Source: CAZOEL01 sp964578835 (lineage in GTDB: Bacteria; Desulfobacterota; Syntrophobacteria; Syntrophobacterales; Syntrophobacteraceae). Taken from it: a DNA stretch of 64,000 nucleotides. Under the pieces are notes generated by a model that had not been told where the DNA came from, did not search any database, and saw nothing but the letters and a program-made list of their open reading frames with translations. The translations under genes were made by a program, and so were the position numbers. Location of the stretch: positions 5,881-69,880 of the forward strand of contig CAZOEL010000029.1 of assembly GCA_964578835.1 (NCBI GenBank), given 5' to 3'. Numbering within the stretch: position 1 is the stretch's first letter; each line of letters starts with the position of its first letter. Positions 43,544-52,192 of this stretch are shown piece by piece.

Positions 43544-43564
43544 GATGGCGACTAAGTCGCCATC
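43544..43564 (-). promoter_or_regulatory. Hairpin between GT4-GT2 and FkbM genes
   Basis: GATGGCGAC and GTCGCCATC form a perfect nine-base stem with a three-base loop, starting inside the stop codon of the upstream gene and ending 27 bases before the FkbM start. There is no clear T tract, so it might stabilise or attenuate the transcript rather than terminate it. Confidence 0.4.
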
Positions 43565-45626
43565 AAAAGGTATCGCCGATATATTCAAGGCACCACTCGG
43601 GAAGCTCAACTCCATATTTTTCGGCGCCCCGCAACAGATTTTCGACAAAACCCGGCGTATTCCGCCAATGGCCTTCCGACAGAAAGAGCTCTTTATAGCG
43701 CTCTGGATGCTTCTGCAGAAGCAGGGCGTCCTTTTCAAAAAACCGGTTGCGTTCTGCGAGCGATTCTCGCTGGACATCACGGCGGTGAGGCGGATGGTAA
43801 ACCCGCACATCATGGGCAAAAGGAACCTCGCCCACCTCCTGGGCCCTCCATCCAAGGTCCGTATCCTCTCGAAAATGAGGATTGTCGAAACGCTCGTCAA
43901 AACCGTTGAGCGCATTGAAAACCTCACTCCTGATGAAGAGGTTCGCCGTCATGAACCCAAACCCCTCAAATCCTTCATTCGTGACCGTTCGATAGTCAGG
44001 GTCGTAGCGCTTGTCGGATTTGACCAATCCTTCGATTCCAACGATCTTCGGCTTGTCGAAATAGCGTCTTGCATTCTGCAACCAATCCTCGTGCGGCTCG
44101 CAATCATCGTCAATGAAAGCGATCGTATCTCCTGTCGAATGGAAAACGCCTGTATTTCTGGCCTTCACCGCGCCCTTCACGTCCGTGTGCAGGTAGAGAA
44201 GATCGAGGTCAAAATCCCTGTTTCTGTCCGCCCACAGCTCATCGCTTTGATCGACGATTACAACCTCAAAGTCCTTGAAACCCTGTTTCTGAAGGCGCTC
44301 CAACAAGATGGAAAGCTGCCGATGCCGTTTGTAAGTGGGAATAACTACAGAGAAAAAAGGTTTTATCTTCTTTTTGCGACGCCATGATCTTGCAAGAACC
44401 CCAAGACCAGAAGAGATGCGACTCCAGGAGAACTTCTCCTCAACAAAATGCCGGGCTCTTTGAGAAAGGCGCTCCTGTAGGCGTTGATCTCCAGCAACTT
44501 TGCGGAGGTGAGCCGGCAAGGCTTCCAAGGCGCAGACAATGAAGGCCGGCTCGCTCCCTTCCTCAATGCCTCTTGCGCCGGTCGCCGTGCTGAGAGTCGG
44601 AAGCCCGGCGGCAAAGTAATCGAACATCTTGATGTTTGTTCCGGAACCGGAAGACATGGGATTCAAAGCCATATCGGAAGCCTGCAAATAACGGATCTTT
44701 TCTTCTTCGGAAACGAAGCCGGTCAGCGCAACGTTTGAAATCCCGCGCCTATCCAGATCGCTCTTCGAAAGCCCGCCGCACACGCCGCCGCAAACTATAA
44801 ACCCGATCTCGGGCATTTGCGGCGCAAGGGCATAAGCTATGAACTCCGCAGCTTCAAGATTGGGATCATAGAGCGATCCGATAAAAATGGCGCAGTTGGC
44901 GTAAGAAAGCCCAAGTTCTTGCTTCAGACGTTTTTTGCCGTCTCTGGAAATAGGTGTGATCTTTTCAGTAAAAACGCCATTGGGGACGACTCGCATCTTC
45001 TTGAAAGGAACGTCGAAAAGCCTATGGAAGAGCTCCCTGTCTTCATGAGAGCACGCCAGAACCAGGTCAGCACGGTGGCAGATCTCGTACTCAATCCGGA
45101 TCACCTCTTTTACGATCTCGGTCCCGAACCCTCCATCATCGAGTAATTGAGCCCGGAGATAGGCTTCGACATTATGGGAATCGTAGACCACGAGCTGTCG
45201 GTCCACATCGATTGCGTCTCTGACCGGGGGATAGACCCAAGGGTGCGAGAAGAAAAGAATATCCGCCTTCGGGATCTCAGCTCGGACTCTCTCGAGATAA
45301 TCTACGGAGTGATGCGCCAGCTGATGGAACGTCACATCGATAACGTTTTTTCCCCCTGCGCGAGCTTTCCACTCCTCACTGACTCCAAAATGCGAGTTCG
45401 AAAGGGGAATGTCTACTTCGGTCAAGGTTGGGCTCAGTTTGTGCTCTCTAAACCGTTCCCCGGGCCAGTCATAAGTTCCGACGTAGAGGGTGGGCATATC
45501 GCAGCCAAGCCCGTGATAAAGTCCAAGAAGGCGCAACCGCCCGCCTCCCAGGGGAGGATCGATTGGCTGCATGTCGAGAACAAGAACTCGACAGAGGTCT
45601 TGGTTCTGTTTGTCCATGGCAATCAT
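43563..45626 (-). CDS. Bifunctional GT4-GT2 glycosyltransferase
   Basis: A 687-residue fusion. Residues about 1-410 are a GT4-like GT-B enzyme: PPLGGGRLRLLGLYHGL, VYDSHNVEAYLRA, then the donor-site region NPMSSGSGTNIKMFDYFAAGLP. Residues about 420-640 are a GT2 GT-A domain: FFSVVIPTYKRHRQL, VEIVDQSD-like strand, AFIDDDCEPHEDW metal site, and GFDERFDNPHFREDTDLGWR. It can add two linkages in one polypeptide. The start (ATG 45626) overlaps the previous gene's stop as ATGA; an ATG at 45617 is possible. Confidence 0.88.
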   Translation of the reverse strand: MIAMDKQNQDLCRVLVLDMQPIDPPLGGGRLRLLGLYHGLGCDMPTLYVGTYDWPGERFREHKLSPTLTEVDIPLSNSHFGVSEEWKARAGGKNVIDVTFHQLAHHSVDYLERVRAEIPKADILFFSHPWVYPPVRDAIDVDRQLVVYDSHNVEAYLRAQLLDDGGFGTEIVKEVIRIEYEICHRADLVLACSHEDRELFHRLFDVPFKKMRVVPNGVFTEKITPISRDGKKRLKQELGLSYANCAIFIGSLYDPNLEAAEFIAYALAPQMPEIGFIVCGGVCGGLSKSDLDRRGISNVALTGFVSEEEKIRYLQASDMALNPMSSGSGTNIKMFDYFAAGLPTLSTATGARGIEEGSEPAFIVCALEALPAHLRKVAGDQRLQERLSQRARHFVEEKFSWSRISSGLGVLARSWRRKKKIKPFFSVVIPTYKRHRQLSILLERLQKQGFKDFEVVIVDQSDELWADRNRDFDLDLLYLHTDVKGAVKARNTGVFHSTGDTIAFIDDDCEPHEDWLQNARRYFDKPKIVGIEGLVKSDKRYDPDYRTVTNEGFEGFGFMTANLFIRSEVFNALNGFDERFDNPHFREDTDLGWRAQEVGEVPFAHDVRVYHPPHRRDVQRESLAERNRFFEKDALLLQKHPERYKELFLSEGHWRNTPGFVENLLRGAEKYGVELPEWCLEYIGDTF

Positions 45627-46654
45627 CCCAGGAAACCAAGAGAGGTTAGAAGCGCCTCCGCCACGTTCTTCCAATGGATATCCCGTACCGATTGAAAGCC
45701 TTCATCTCCCATGCGCTTTGCAAGATCGTGGTTCTGGCAGAGGAGATCGAGGCGGGCGGCAATCTCCTCAGGAGAAGCGCTGCAAACAAAGCCGGTCTTC
45801 CCATCGGTCACCATATTAGCCGGCTCGCCCGAATCGACGCAAGTAATCACAGGTTTGCGACTAAGGAACGCCTCCAGCGTGACCAGGCCGAAATCTTCCC
45901 GGATAGGCAGGAATGGAACCACAAGCGCTCCAGCGTATAGATCTATTAGCTGCCGGTCGCTCACCCTCCCGAGGAATGAAATGCGGCCGTCTCCCTGCGC
46001 CATGGCGCGAAACGCTTTCTCGTCTTCGCCCGTTCCGCTGATCAGCAGCTTTACGGGACTTTTCACGCGACGCATAGCCTCGATTATGAGGTCGACGCGT
46101 TTCCAGCGGTGCAAGCGCCCGGGCATGAAAACATATTCGAAGGCATTACAGTGGAAACCGCGCATGGTGCTCGCCTGATGCAATACTCTCGAGGGCAGTC
46201 CATTGAAATCAGCAAGTCTCTTCTGCACCTCCTTGCCGATCACAAAAATCTCCCGAGTACGGGGCGGGCGCAACGCGCCGGTATCGAGAGTCAAGATGAG
46301 CTCTCGCTGTTCCCGGAGCAATCGATCCGGGTTTGGAAACTCGCGCTCGAACATGTCGTAGAAAACCCGCATGGTGTGTTGAAGATAACAGACATGGTTT
46401 GGGTGGCGAATCATGTAGGCGGGGGCTTTTGTGCTGATGACTCCGAAATAATCTGGAAGATGCAGGTCGTAGAAGCGCAGATACGCTTCCTGGATGCCTT
46501 CGAAGCAGGACTCGTCGCTAACGAGTTGAATCAGTTCAGCATCGGCTCCACACTCGTTGAGGGCTCCAACCAGTCCCTCGTAGAAGCGTTCCGCCCCGCC
46601 TTTCTCACCACTGGGGGATTTGACTCCGATGACCGCGATCCGTCTCCCACTCAT
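45623..46654 (-). CDS. GT4-family glycosyltransferase
   Basis: GT-B glycosyltransferase of 343 residues. The N-terminal loop is SGEKGGAERFYEGLV; the C-terminal domain has FMPGRLHRWKRVDLIIEA, LLISGTGEDEKAF and the donor-site stretch FLPIREDFGLVTLEAFLSRKPV with the E-x7-E motif. Acceptor and donor are unknown. It overlaps the upstream WbdD-like gene and the downstream GT4-GT2 gene by four bases each (ATGA), so the three are translated as a coupled unit. Confidence 0.9.
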   Translation of the reverse strand: MSGRRIAVIGVKSPSGEKGGAERFYEGLVGALNECGADAELIQLVSDESCFEGIQEAYLRFYDLHLPDYFGVISTKAPAYMIRHPNHVCYLQHTMRVFYDMFEREFPNPDRLLREQRELILTLDTGALRPPRTREIFVIGKEVQKRLADFNGLPSRVLHQASTMRGFHCNAFEYVFMPGRLHRWKRVDLIIEAMRRVKSPVKLLISGTGEDEKAFRAMAQGDGRISFLGRVSDRQLIDLYAGALVVPFLPIREDFGLVTLEAFLSRKPVITCVDSGEPANMVTDGKTGFVCSASPEEIAARLDLLCQNHDLAKRMGDEGFQSVRDIHWKNVAEALLTSLGFLG

Positions 46655-48327
46655 GCTTTATACCCCACCAATCCATAGTCTTGAGGGCCGTAGAGCAGGG
46701 ACGCCAGGGAGCCCGCAACATCTTCAGCTCGGTCATAGTCCGCTACGGGGTGCAGGTTGAGGATCTCGACATCGACAAAGCCCCTCGCCTCGGCAAGATA
46801 CTTCAGCAACTGACTGGGCAGCGGATTGCGATGCGACGGGTCCATGTAAAAGTTTCGACTCGCCGTCAGAAGATTGTCCGGGTTGGGCGTCTCGAAAATC
46901 ACGGCGCCTCCCGGCCTAAGAGCCCTCAAGGATTCATCGAAAAGGCCAATCAGGGTCTTGAGGTCAAGGTGTTCTACAAGATGAAAGGCCGTGATCAGAC
47001 CGAAGCTTTGAGGCTTCCGGCTGCGCAACGCTTCAAGAGCATCCCCCTCTACAGCTTCAAGTCCCAGTTCCCGGCACTGTTCGACCATCACTCGATTGAG
47101 ATCGATTCCCCTACAATGCAACCCCCGCTCTTTGCATAGCTCCAGCCACTCTCCCCGGCCGCAGCCTATATCGAGGATGGGCGCATCAGACGAGCCCGCC
47201 CTAATCCGTGAGACCGTTGGCAAATAGACCGCCTGACGTCTCTTGATGTCTTCACGCGTCCCCCGGAAGCGGTCTTCAAAGGAGACGTACATGGCGTCCA
47301 ACAGGTGGTCTTCCTCTGTGAGCATCCGCTCGACCTGTTTGCCGCTAAGAGGTTCTGGTAAGCGCTTTCGCGCCTCTTTGAGCAAAAGAGCTAGCCGACG
47401 TTCCTGATCCAGAAGCTGGATTCGATGATCCCGAATGCTCCTGCCGATCTCGAGGATCTCGGCCCGCAACCCACGAAGGTCGCCTAAAACAACTGCCTGG
47501 AATCTCTCCAGTTCACCGGCTGAAGGCCTTGCGCTCAGTTCGCTCCGCAGCGCCTCAATTTCGCTCTTGTCCGCCTTCTGCTCGAGATCGAGAACAAAAT
47601 CGCTCCGCATGCTCTCCAGGGCATCTGCTCGAGCCAACGCGCCAAGCGCGCGGCTATATTCCTCTCGCAACTCGAGCAGATCCTTGAGAGGCGCACAGGC
47701 GCTTACAGAGTCAATGACTCTGTTCAGCGACAGCTCCACGGCGGATGAAGCCTCCAAAATCCTCTGATTGCATTCGCTCAGCCGATGGTTCGAAAAGGCT
47801 TCGAACGCGCGCATCTTCTTTACGATTGTGGGAAGATTCAAAACCCCTGACAAAACACCGATCAAATACCCCACAACCGGCAACTTTCTCAAAACTTCAA
47901 CGCCAAGAGGCAAAAGCAGCCCTTTGATCCTCACTTTGCGGCTTCGGCCTTCTTCTGAATACCGAAGCCTCCCGAGGATTTCGATCTTGGAGAGGCTTCC
48001 ATCTCTCAAGCCTTTCAGGTAATGATCGAGCCCCGAGGCATCCGCCCCCCGTTTAAGAACGCCCCGATAGGCGTTTACGATGAAAGCGGCGTCATGAAAA
48101 GCCAGGAATTCATTGACGTGGTAGACGTCCTTAGGTTCGATGGCGGGCTCGGATATCGCCTTCGCAAGCCTTACATGCTGCAGCTTCATCCCATCGGGCG
48201 AGATCGCAGCCGTAAGGCATGGCTCCCGGGGCTCAGCTTTCTCCAGGTTCTTCCTTCGGGAGACTTCCATTCGTATCCGGTGCATGATTGCATCGACGTC
48301 TATATCCAAGGCCTTCTGCTCCTGCAT
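46651..48327 (-). CDS. WbdD-like methyltransferase with DUF4214 domain and coiled coil
   Basis: A 558-residue protein. A DUF4214-like region comes first (about 80-135, AYRGVLKRGADASGLDHYL), then a long helical, probably coiled-coil part (about 180-350), then a SAM methyltransferase (about 375-540): ILDIGCGRGEWLELC, GIDLNRVMVEQC, ITAFHLVEHLDLKT, FETPNPDN. The methyltransferase matches the chain-terminating WbdD type, which caps the non-reducing end of O-antigen polymers and so sets their length; no kinase domain is seen here. It lies 48 bases after wzt, whose C-terminal domain would recognise the capped chain. The ATG has GGAGAGAA upstream. Confidence 0.85.
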   Translation of the reverse strand: MQEQKALDIDVDAIMHRIRMEVSRRKNLEKAEPREPCLTAAISPDGMKLQHVRLAKAISEPAIEPKDVYHVNEFLAFHDAAFIVNAYRGVLKRGADASGLDHYLKGLRDGSLSKIEILGRLRYSEEGRSRKVRIKGLLLPLGVEVLRKLPVVGYLIGVLSGVLNLPTIVKKMRAFEAFSNHRLSECNQRILEASSAVELSLNRVIDSVSACAPLKDLLELREEYSRALGALARADALESMRSDFVLDLEQKADKSEIEALRSELSARPSAGELERFQAVVLGDLRGLRAEILEIGRSIRDHRIQLLDQERRLALLLKEARKRLPEPLSGKQVERMLTEEDHLLDAMYVSFEDRFRGTREDIKRRQAVYLPTVSRIRAGSSDAPILDIGCGRGEWLELCKERGLHCRGIDLNRVMVEQCRELGLEAVEGDALEALRSRKPQSFGLITAFHLVEHLDLKTLIGLFDESLRALRPGGAVIFETPNPDNLLTASRNFYMDPSHRNPLPSQLLKYLAEARGFVDVEILNLHPVADYDRAEDVAGSLASLLYGPQDYGLVGYKA

Positions 48328-48375
48328 ATTCTCTCCAAATAATCAAGGCCGGTCCATTGCAGCCAAACGTGTTCT

Positions 48376-49596
48376 TCAAGAGCCCTGGCTTTGGGCGGGC
48401 TCCATTCGAACTCTGGGATTCAGCTTCGCGAGTCCAATAAAGGGAAAATCCTTGCTCCCAGCCACTTCAAAGGACCTTATCCTGTCCGTCCACTGATAGC
48501 ATTCCTGTTCATGGCTGCCTTCCCGATGCGCAGCCACGGTCAAAGTGTATTTACCTGCTCCAAGATTCAGCTCCTCAATGAGATACTCGAGCCGAATCGC
48601 CTCCTGAGCTCTCATCGCCAGGGGTATCCCGAGATGAAACGTGTTGGCGCCAAATATGTCCTGTCCGTATTTATCCCGGATAAGAATGCCCACGGTCACG
48701 GCATCCACATCTTCATATGCTTTGAGGTGGATGGCAATTGCACAATGGTCTCCTGCGGCAAAGACCTCGGAGTCGGTCCCTTGACTGTTCAGCAGCTCCA
48801 CATTAAGGATTTCCACCTTGAAGTTGCCGTAAGCCGCACAAGCCGTCTCGTTGCGGAGAACCACGGGCTCGCCTTTCGACCGCCTGGCGAGAAGAAAATT
48901 GTAGGCGTTCACGACATCATCCGGGGCGCCCTGCTCGACAACGAACCCCTCTTCCAGGAGAAGCGCTTGATCGCAGAGGACTTTCACCGCATTCATATCG
49001 TGGGAGACGAAAACAATGGAGCCGCCGCCCTCTTTGAACTGTCGAATGCGCTGCATGCATTTCTGCTGAAAATAAGCGTCTCCCACGGAAAGCGCCTCGT
49101 CGACTACGAAGGCCTGCGGATGAGCGTGTATTGCGATGGCAAAGGCAAGACGCATGGTCATCCCGCTCGAGTAGGTCTTCAAAGGCTGCTGAATAAAATC
49201 CCCCAGCTCGGCAAAGTCTGTAATCTCTTCAAGCCGGCTCTGGAGGTCCGCTTTGGTCATCCCGAGAAGCGCGCCGTTCAAGTGAATGTTCTGAAGGCCG
49301 GTAAATTCGGGATTGAATCCGGTCCCGAGCTCGAGCAGGCCCGTGATCCTGCCGTCAATATGGATGTCGCCGGAATCCGGGAGAAGAATTCCCGTGAGCG
49401 CTTTGAGGAGCGTGGACTTCCCTGCTCCGTTTTGGCCTATAATTCCAAGGGTCTCGCCTGGTGGAACTTCAAAGCTCACGCCCTTCAGCGCCTCATATTC
49501 GCGGCAGTGTTTTCTGCCGGTAAAGATCTCCTTGAGGCGATCCACAGGGGAGCGATAGATTTTGAACGTCTTGCGCAAATCCTTAACGATAATCAT
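48376..49596 (-). CDS. wzt: Wzt-type ABC transporter ATP-binding protein with carbohydrate-binding tail
   Basis: A 406-residue ATPase of the polysaccharide/O-antigen export ABC system. Walker A is GQNGAGKSTLLK (about 61-72), the signature motif is KTYSSGMTMRLAFA, and Walker B is AFVVDEALSVGD, followed by the H-loop FVSHD. Residues about 260-400 form a Wzt_C-like beta-sandwich, which in Wzt proteins binds the modified end of the finished chain. The start is the ATG at 49596 (MIIVKDLRKTFKIY); longer in-frame starts overlap the preceding glycosyltransferase. The matching permease gene wzm lies two genes upstream. Confidence 0.93.
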   Translation of the reverse strand: MIIVKDLRKTFKIYRSPVDRLKEIFTGRKHCREYEALKGVSFEVPPGETLGIIGQNGAGKSTLLKALTGILLPDSGDIHIDGRITGLLELGTGFNPEFTGLQNIHLNGALLGMTKADLQSRLEEITDFAELGDFIQQPLKTYSSGMTMRLAFAIAIHAHPQAFVVDEALSVGDAYFQQKCMQRIRQFKEGGGSIVFVSHDMNAVKVLCDQALLLEEGFVVEQGAPDDVVNAYNFLLARRSKGEPVVLRNETACAAYGNFKVEILNVELLNSQGTDSEVFAAGDHCAIAIHLKAYEDVDAVTVGILIRDKYGQDIFGANTFHLGIPLAMRAQEAIRLEYLIEELNLGAGKYTLTVAAHREGSHEQECYQWTDRIRSFEVAGSKDFPFIGLAKLNPRVRMEPAQSQGS

Positions 49597-49606
49597 AGGA
49601 GCTTTC

Positions 49607-50764
49607 TCAATCTCGAGAGCGAGATTCACGGGCAGTCTTTTGAAAGACCTCCAGCGTGCGCCGCGCCGTCTCACGCCAACTAAATTGTGCGGCTCTTGCA
49701 AATCCTCTCGTTCTAAGAGAATCCCGCAGCTCCGAATCAGAGCAGATCTCATCCAGACTGTGCGCAAGGCTTTCAGCGCTCTTCGGGTCTATCAGGAGGG
49801 CCGCATCCCCCGCAACCTCCGGCAGACTGGCTGCATTCGAGCAGATCACGGGACAGCCGCACGCCATCGCCTCCAGCACCGGCAAGCCAAAGCCTTCATA
49901 CAGGCTGGGATAGACGAAGGCGACGGCCCCGCTAAAAAGGCAAGCCAACGTATCCTCCGAAACATACCCGGTGACAAAAACCCTCCTGCTCAAGCCGAGG
50001 CCTTCGATCCCCCGCCACACTTCCTCATCGCCCCAGCCTTGCCAGCCGACAAGCACCAGAGGAACGTCAGTCTTGCAGATGGAAAGAGCATCGAGGAGAA
50101 GTGGGAGATTCTTGCGCGGATCCAGCGTGCCGACAAAAAGAATATACTCGCGCGGCAAGCCATGTCGGCGCAAAGTCTCAGAGAGCTCAGCCTCGGACCT
50201 GGGCGAAAACCCAGGGTCCGGCGCCTCGTGCACCGTGGTGATCATCTGCTGAGGGATCTTTAGCTCTTCAATTATCTCTGAACGGATGAAATCGGACACC
50301 GTGATGATATGGGAAGCGTAAGGAAGTCTTCGTTTGAAGAATAAATCGAAATACCAAACGCGCTCCCTCGGATGCTTGTCGCGAAACTTGATCAAGGAAA
50401 GATCATGCAGAGTGTAAACGACCGGAACGTCCTTAATGGCCGCAGGGAAAAACGTTGTCTCATGATAAACGTCATAGGGAGCGCGACGCGAGGCGTTTCG
50501 AAGCCGCCACTCATACATCAGCCACCCTGCCGCTTGCAGGCCGACAATCGCAGGATCGGGCAACGACCAAAGAGTCGCTGTTCTCCTCGACCATAACCCT
50601 GGCTCGGCCTGCTCGGGCATCTTCTCAATAGCCTTTCTCCCGTTGAAGTAGGCTATCGAGGCGGTTTCGATCTCCTGCATTTCTCGATAAAGACAGCGCA
50701 AGTAACGCGCCATGCCGGTGAGCAGTCCCATCAGGGGAAGAGCATTGACCAAAATGTTCATCAA
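49607..50764 (-). CDS. GT4-family glycosyltransferase
   Basis: GT-B glycosyltransferase of 385 residues. It has LLTGMARYLRCLYREM at the start, YTLHDLSLIKFRDKHPRERVWYF, FVGTLDPRKNLPLLLDAL, and the donor site YPSLYEGFGLPVLEAMACGCPV with the E-x7-E motif. It is a paralogue of the protein at 35122-36258. It sits between wzm (plus a tiny membrane protein) and wzt, so it probably acts on the exported polymer. Two ATGs lie at 50764 and 50761; the first is used. Confidence 0.92.
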   Translation of the reverse strand: MMNILVNALPLMGLLTGMARYLRCLYREMQEIETASIAYFNGRKAIEKMPEQAEPGLWSRRTATLWSLPDPAIVGLQAAGWLMYEWRLRNASRRAPYDVYHETTFFPAAIKDVPVVYTLHDLSLIKFRDKHPRERVWYFDLFFKRRLPYASHIITVSDFIRSEIIEELKIPQQMITTVHEAPDPGFSPRSEAELSETLRRHGLPREYILFVGTLDPRKNLPLLLDALSICKTDVPLVLVGWQGWGDEEVWRGIEGLGLSRRVFVTGYVSEDTLACLFSGAVAFVYPSLYEGFGLPVLEAMACGCPVICSNAASLPEVAGDAALLIDPKSAESLAHSLDEICSDSELRDSLRTRGFARAAQFSWRETARRTLEVFQKTARESRSRD

Positions 50765-50776
50765 CTGCGCGCCGCC

Positions 50777-50959
50777 CTATTGGATGCGTTTCAGGAGCGG
50801 AAAAAGCATGAAAGCCCCCATAAGGAAGATAAGATTATATAAGATCAGCATGTAAACCTTGATATGTCCAGAGATCTTCAACCAGGAAGCATAAGCCGCA
50901 GCAAGGCAAAAAGCAGTCCACAGCGCCAGGCCCGCCACCAATGCAAATAGCGTCATCAT
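50777..50959 (-). CDS. Tiny two-span membrane protein next to wzm
   Basis: A 60-residue protein with two membrane segments (about 3-24 and 34-56) joined by a short loop, ending in LLKRIQ. I do not recognise a family. Its ATG overlaps the wzm stop (TAATG) and it is followed 12 bases later by a glycosyltransferase gene, which argues for a real, translationally coupled gene. It could be a small accessory of the exporter or of the following glycosyltransferase; this is inference from position only. Confidence 0.6.
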   Translation of the reverse strand: MMTLFALVAGLALWTAFCLAAAYASWLKISGHIKVYMLILYNLIFLMGAFMLFPLLKRIQ

Positions 50960-51729
50960 TATAAGAAATCCCTAACATCCTTTTCCAGAACACGGAACAT
51001 CCAATAAGCGGCAAGTATCATGAGGTGAGTCAAGAAAGTCAAGATAATGAGGGACCTGTATGCAGGATCATCGTTGAAGACAAAAATGCGTTGGTAGGAT
51101 TCAACGATCACGTACGCCGGATTGAAGAGCATGATCTTCTTGGCGAAATCCGGTAAGATATCGCGGACGTAGATGATCGGCGTAAACCAGAACCAAAATT
51201 GCAGGATAACTCCGATGACTTCCTTGACATCCTTTATAAAAACGGTGAGCGTCGCCGCCATGAGCCCAAACCCGAACGCAAACAGCTGTTGCAGATAGAA
51301 TATGAAAGGCGCCAAAAGCAGATTCCGGTTGAATTCATAACCGGAAAACAACAGGAATATGACGAAGCACGCCATAGAGATCAAAAACGTGACCGCTTCG
51401 GACAGAATGACATAAATGACAAGAGATGGCAGCGAGATCCGGATTTTTGCTATCAGATGCTTCTTATCGAGAAAGATGCTCGAGGATCGGTTAATGGAGT
51501 TGGCCAGAGCAGCCCATGGAAGCAAACCGACGGTTACGTAGATGGCGTATGAATAAAAGTCCGATGAGCCCGGGAGCCGCCCCCCCATTAGCTTGCCAAA
51601 GATCACAATGTAGATCACCAGATTGACCATGGGTTTGATCAAAGCCCACAGGGAGCCTAAAACCGAGCCCGCAAACTGGTCCGAAAAATCCCGTCGGGTG
51701 AGCTCCCATATGAAAGCAAGGCTAATCAT
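50959..51729 (-). CDS. wzm: Wzm-type ABC transporter permease
   Basis: ABC-2 type permease of 256 residues with six membrane segments, the channel of a polysaccharide exporter. The N-terminal amphipathic stretch LIWELTRRDF-like (FIWELTRRDFSDQFAGSVLG) and the FTPIIYVRDILP segment are typical of Wzm/KpsM/TagG proteins. It heads the minus-strand operon wzm, small protein, GT4, wzt, WbdD-like, GT4, GT4-GT2, FkbM. The about 460-base region upstream separates it from the divergent MBOAT gene. Confidence 0.93.
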   Translation of the reverse strand: MISLAFIWELTRRDFSDQFAGSVLGSLWALIKPMVNLVIYIVIFGKLMGGRLPGSSDFYSYAIYVTVGLLPWAALANSINRSSSIFLDKKHLIAKIRISLPSLVIYVILSEAVTFLISMACFVIFLLFSGYEFNRNLLLAPFIFYLQQLFAFGFGLMAATLTVFIKDVKEVIGVILQFWFWFTPIIYVRDILPDFAKKIMLFNPAYVIVESYQRIFVFNDDPAYRSLIILTFLTHLMILAAYWMFRVLEKDVRDFL

Positions 51730-52192
51730 ATATTCAACTGTGCGCTCCTACATCTAAAAGAAACGGCTTAAAAAGCTCCGGGACGGAGAGCGGATAGACT
51801 GTTTGCGCTTTCTGCGCCGAGAGCTTCCTATTTAACCCACCTCACAAAAAAATAAAAGCCATATTGCATCCATGCCGGTTCCAGCACGCATGGTTCGCTG
51901 CCGCAATCCGATACAGAAGGCAGCAGGCATGTCTCTCCACTCCGCTTTCCAAACCCTTCCAAATCACGTCCTACGACGACCGAATGTCTGCATTCCTTGG
52001 ACCCAGGATGCGAACTCCGTTGCAGGCGCGCCATAAACCATGATATTGCTGGATTGATTTCTGCCAGACCCGTACTGGCCTTGAACGTTTTTTCGCCAAA
52101 AGAGCCCTTCAGGGAGACCGACGCCCGGCAATAAGACGTCTTTTGGCTGCACACCTTTCCTGCTGCTTATTTTTGCAGGAGACGACAAACTG
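51730..52192. other. Divergent intergenic region between wzm and MBOAT genes
   Basis: About 460 bases. It should hold promoters for the long wzm operon and for the MBOAT-SGNH unit, but I could not identify a confident -35/-10 pair. Two overlapping minus-strand frames (51828-52154 and 51964-52203) lack a ribosome site and recognisable family, and may be a decayed gene remnant or chance frames. Confidence 0.3.

Noticed and set aside
43517..43927. N-terminal extension of the FkbM frame
   Set aside because: It runs through the end of the GT4-GT2 coding sequence in another frame, whereas the ATG at 43516 has a clear GGAGGG ribosome site.
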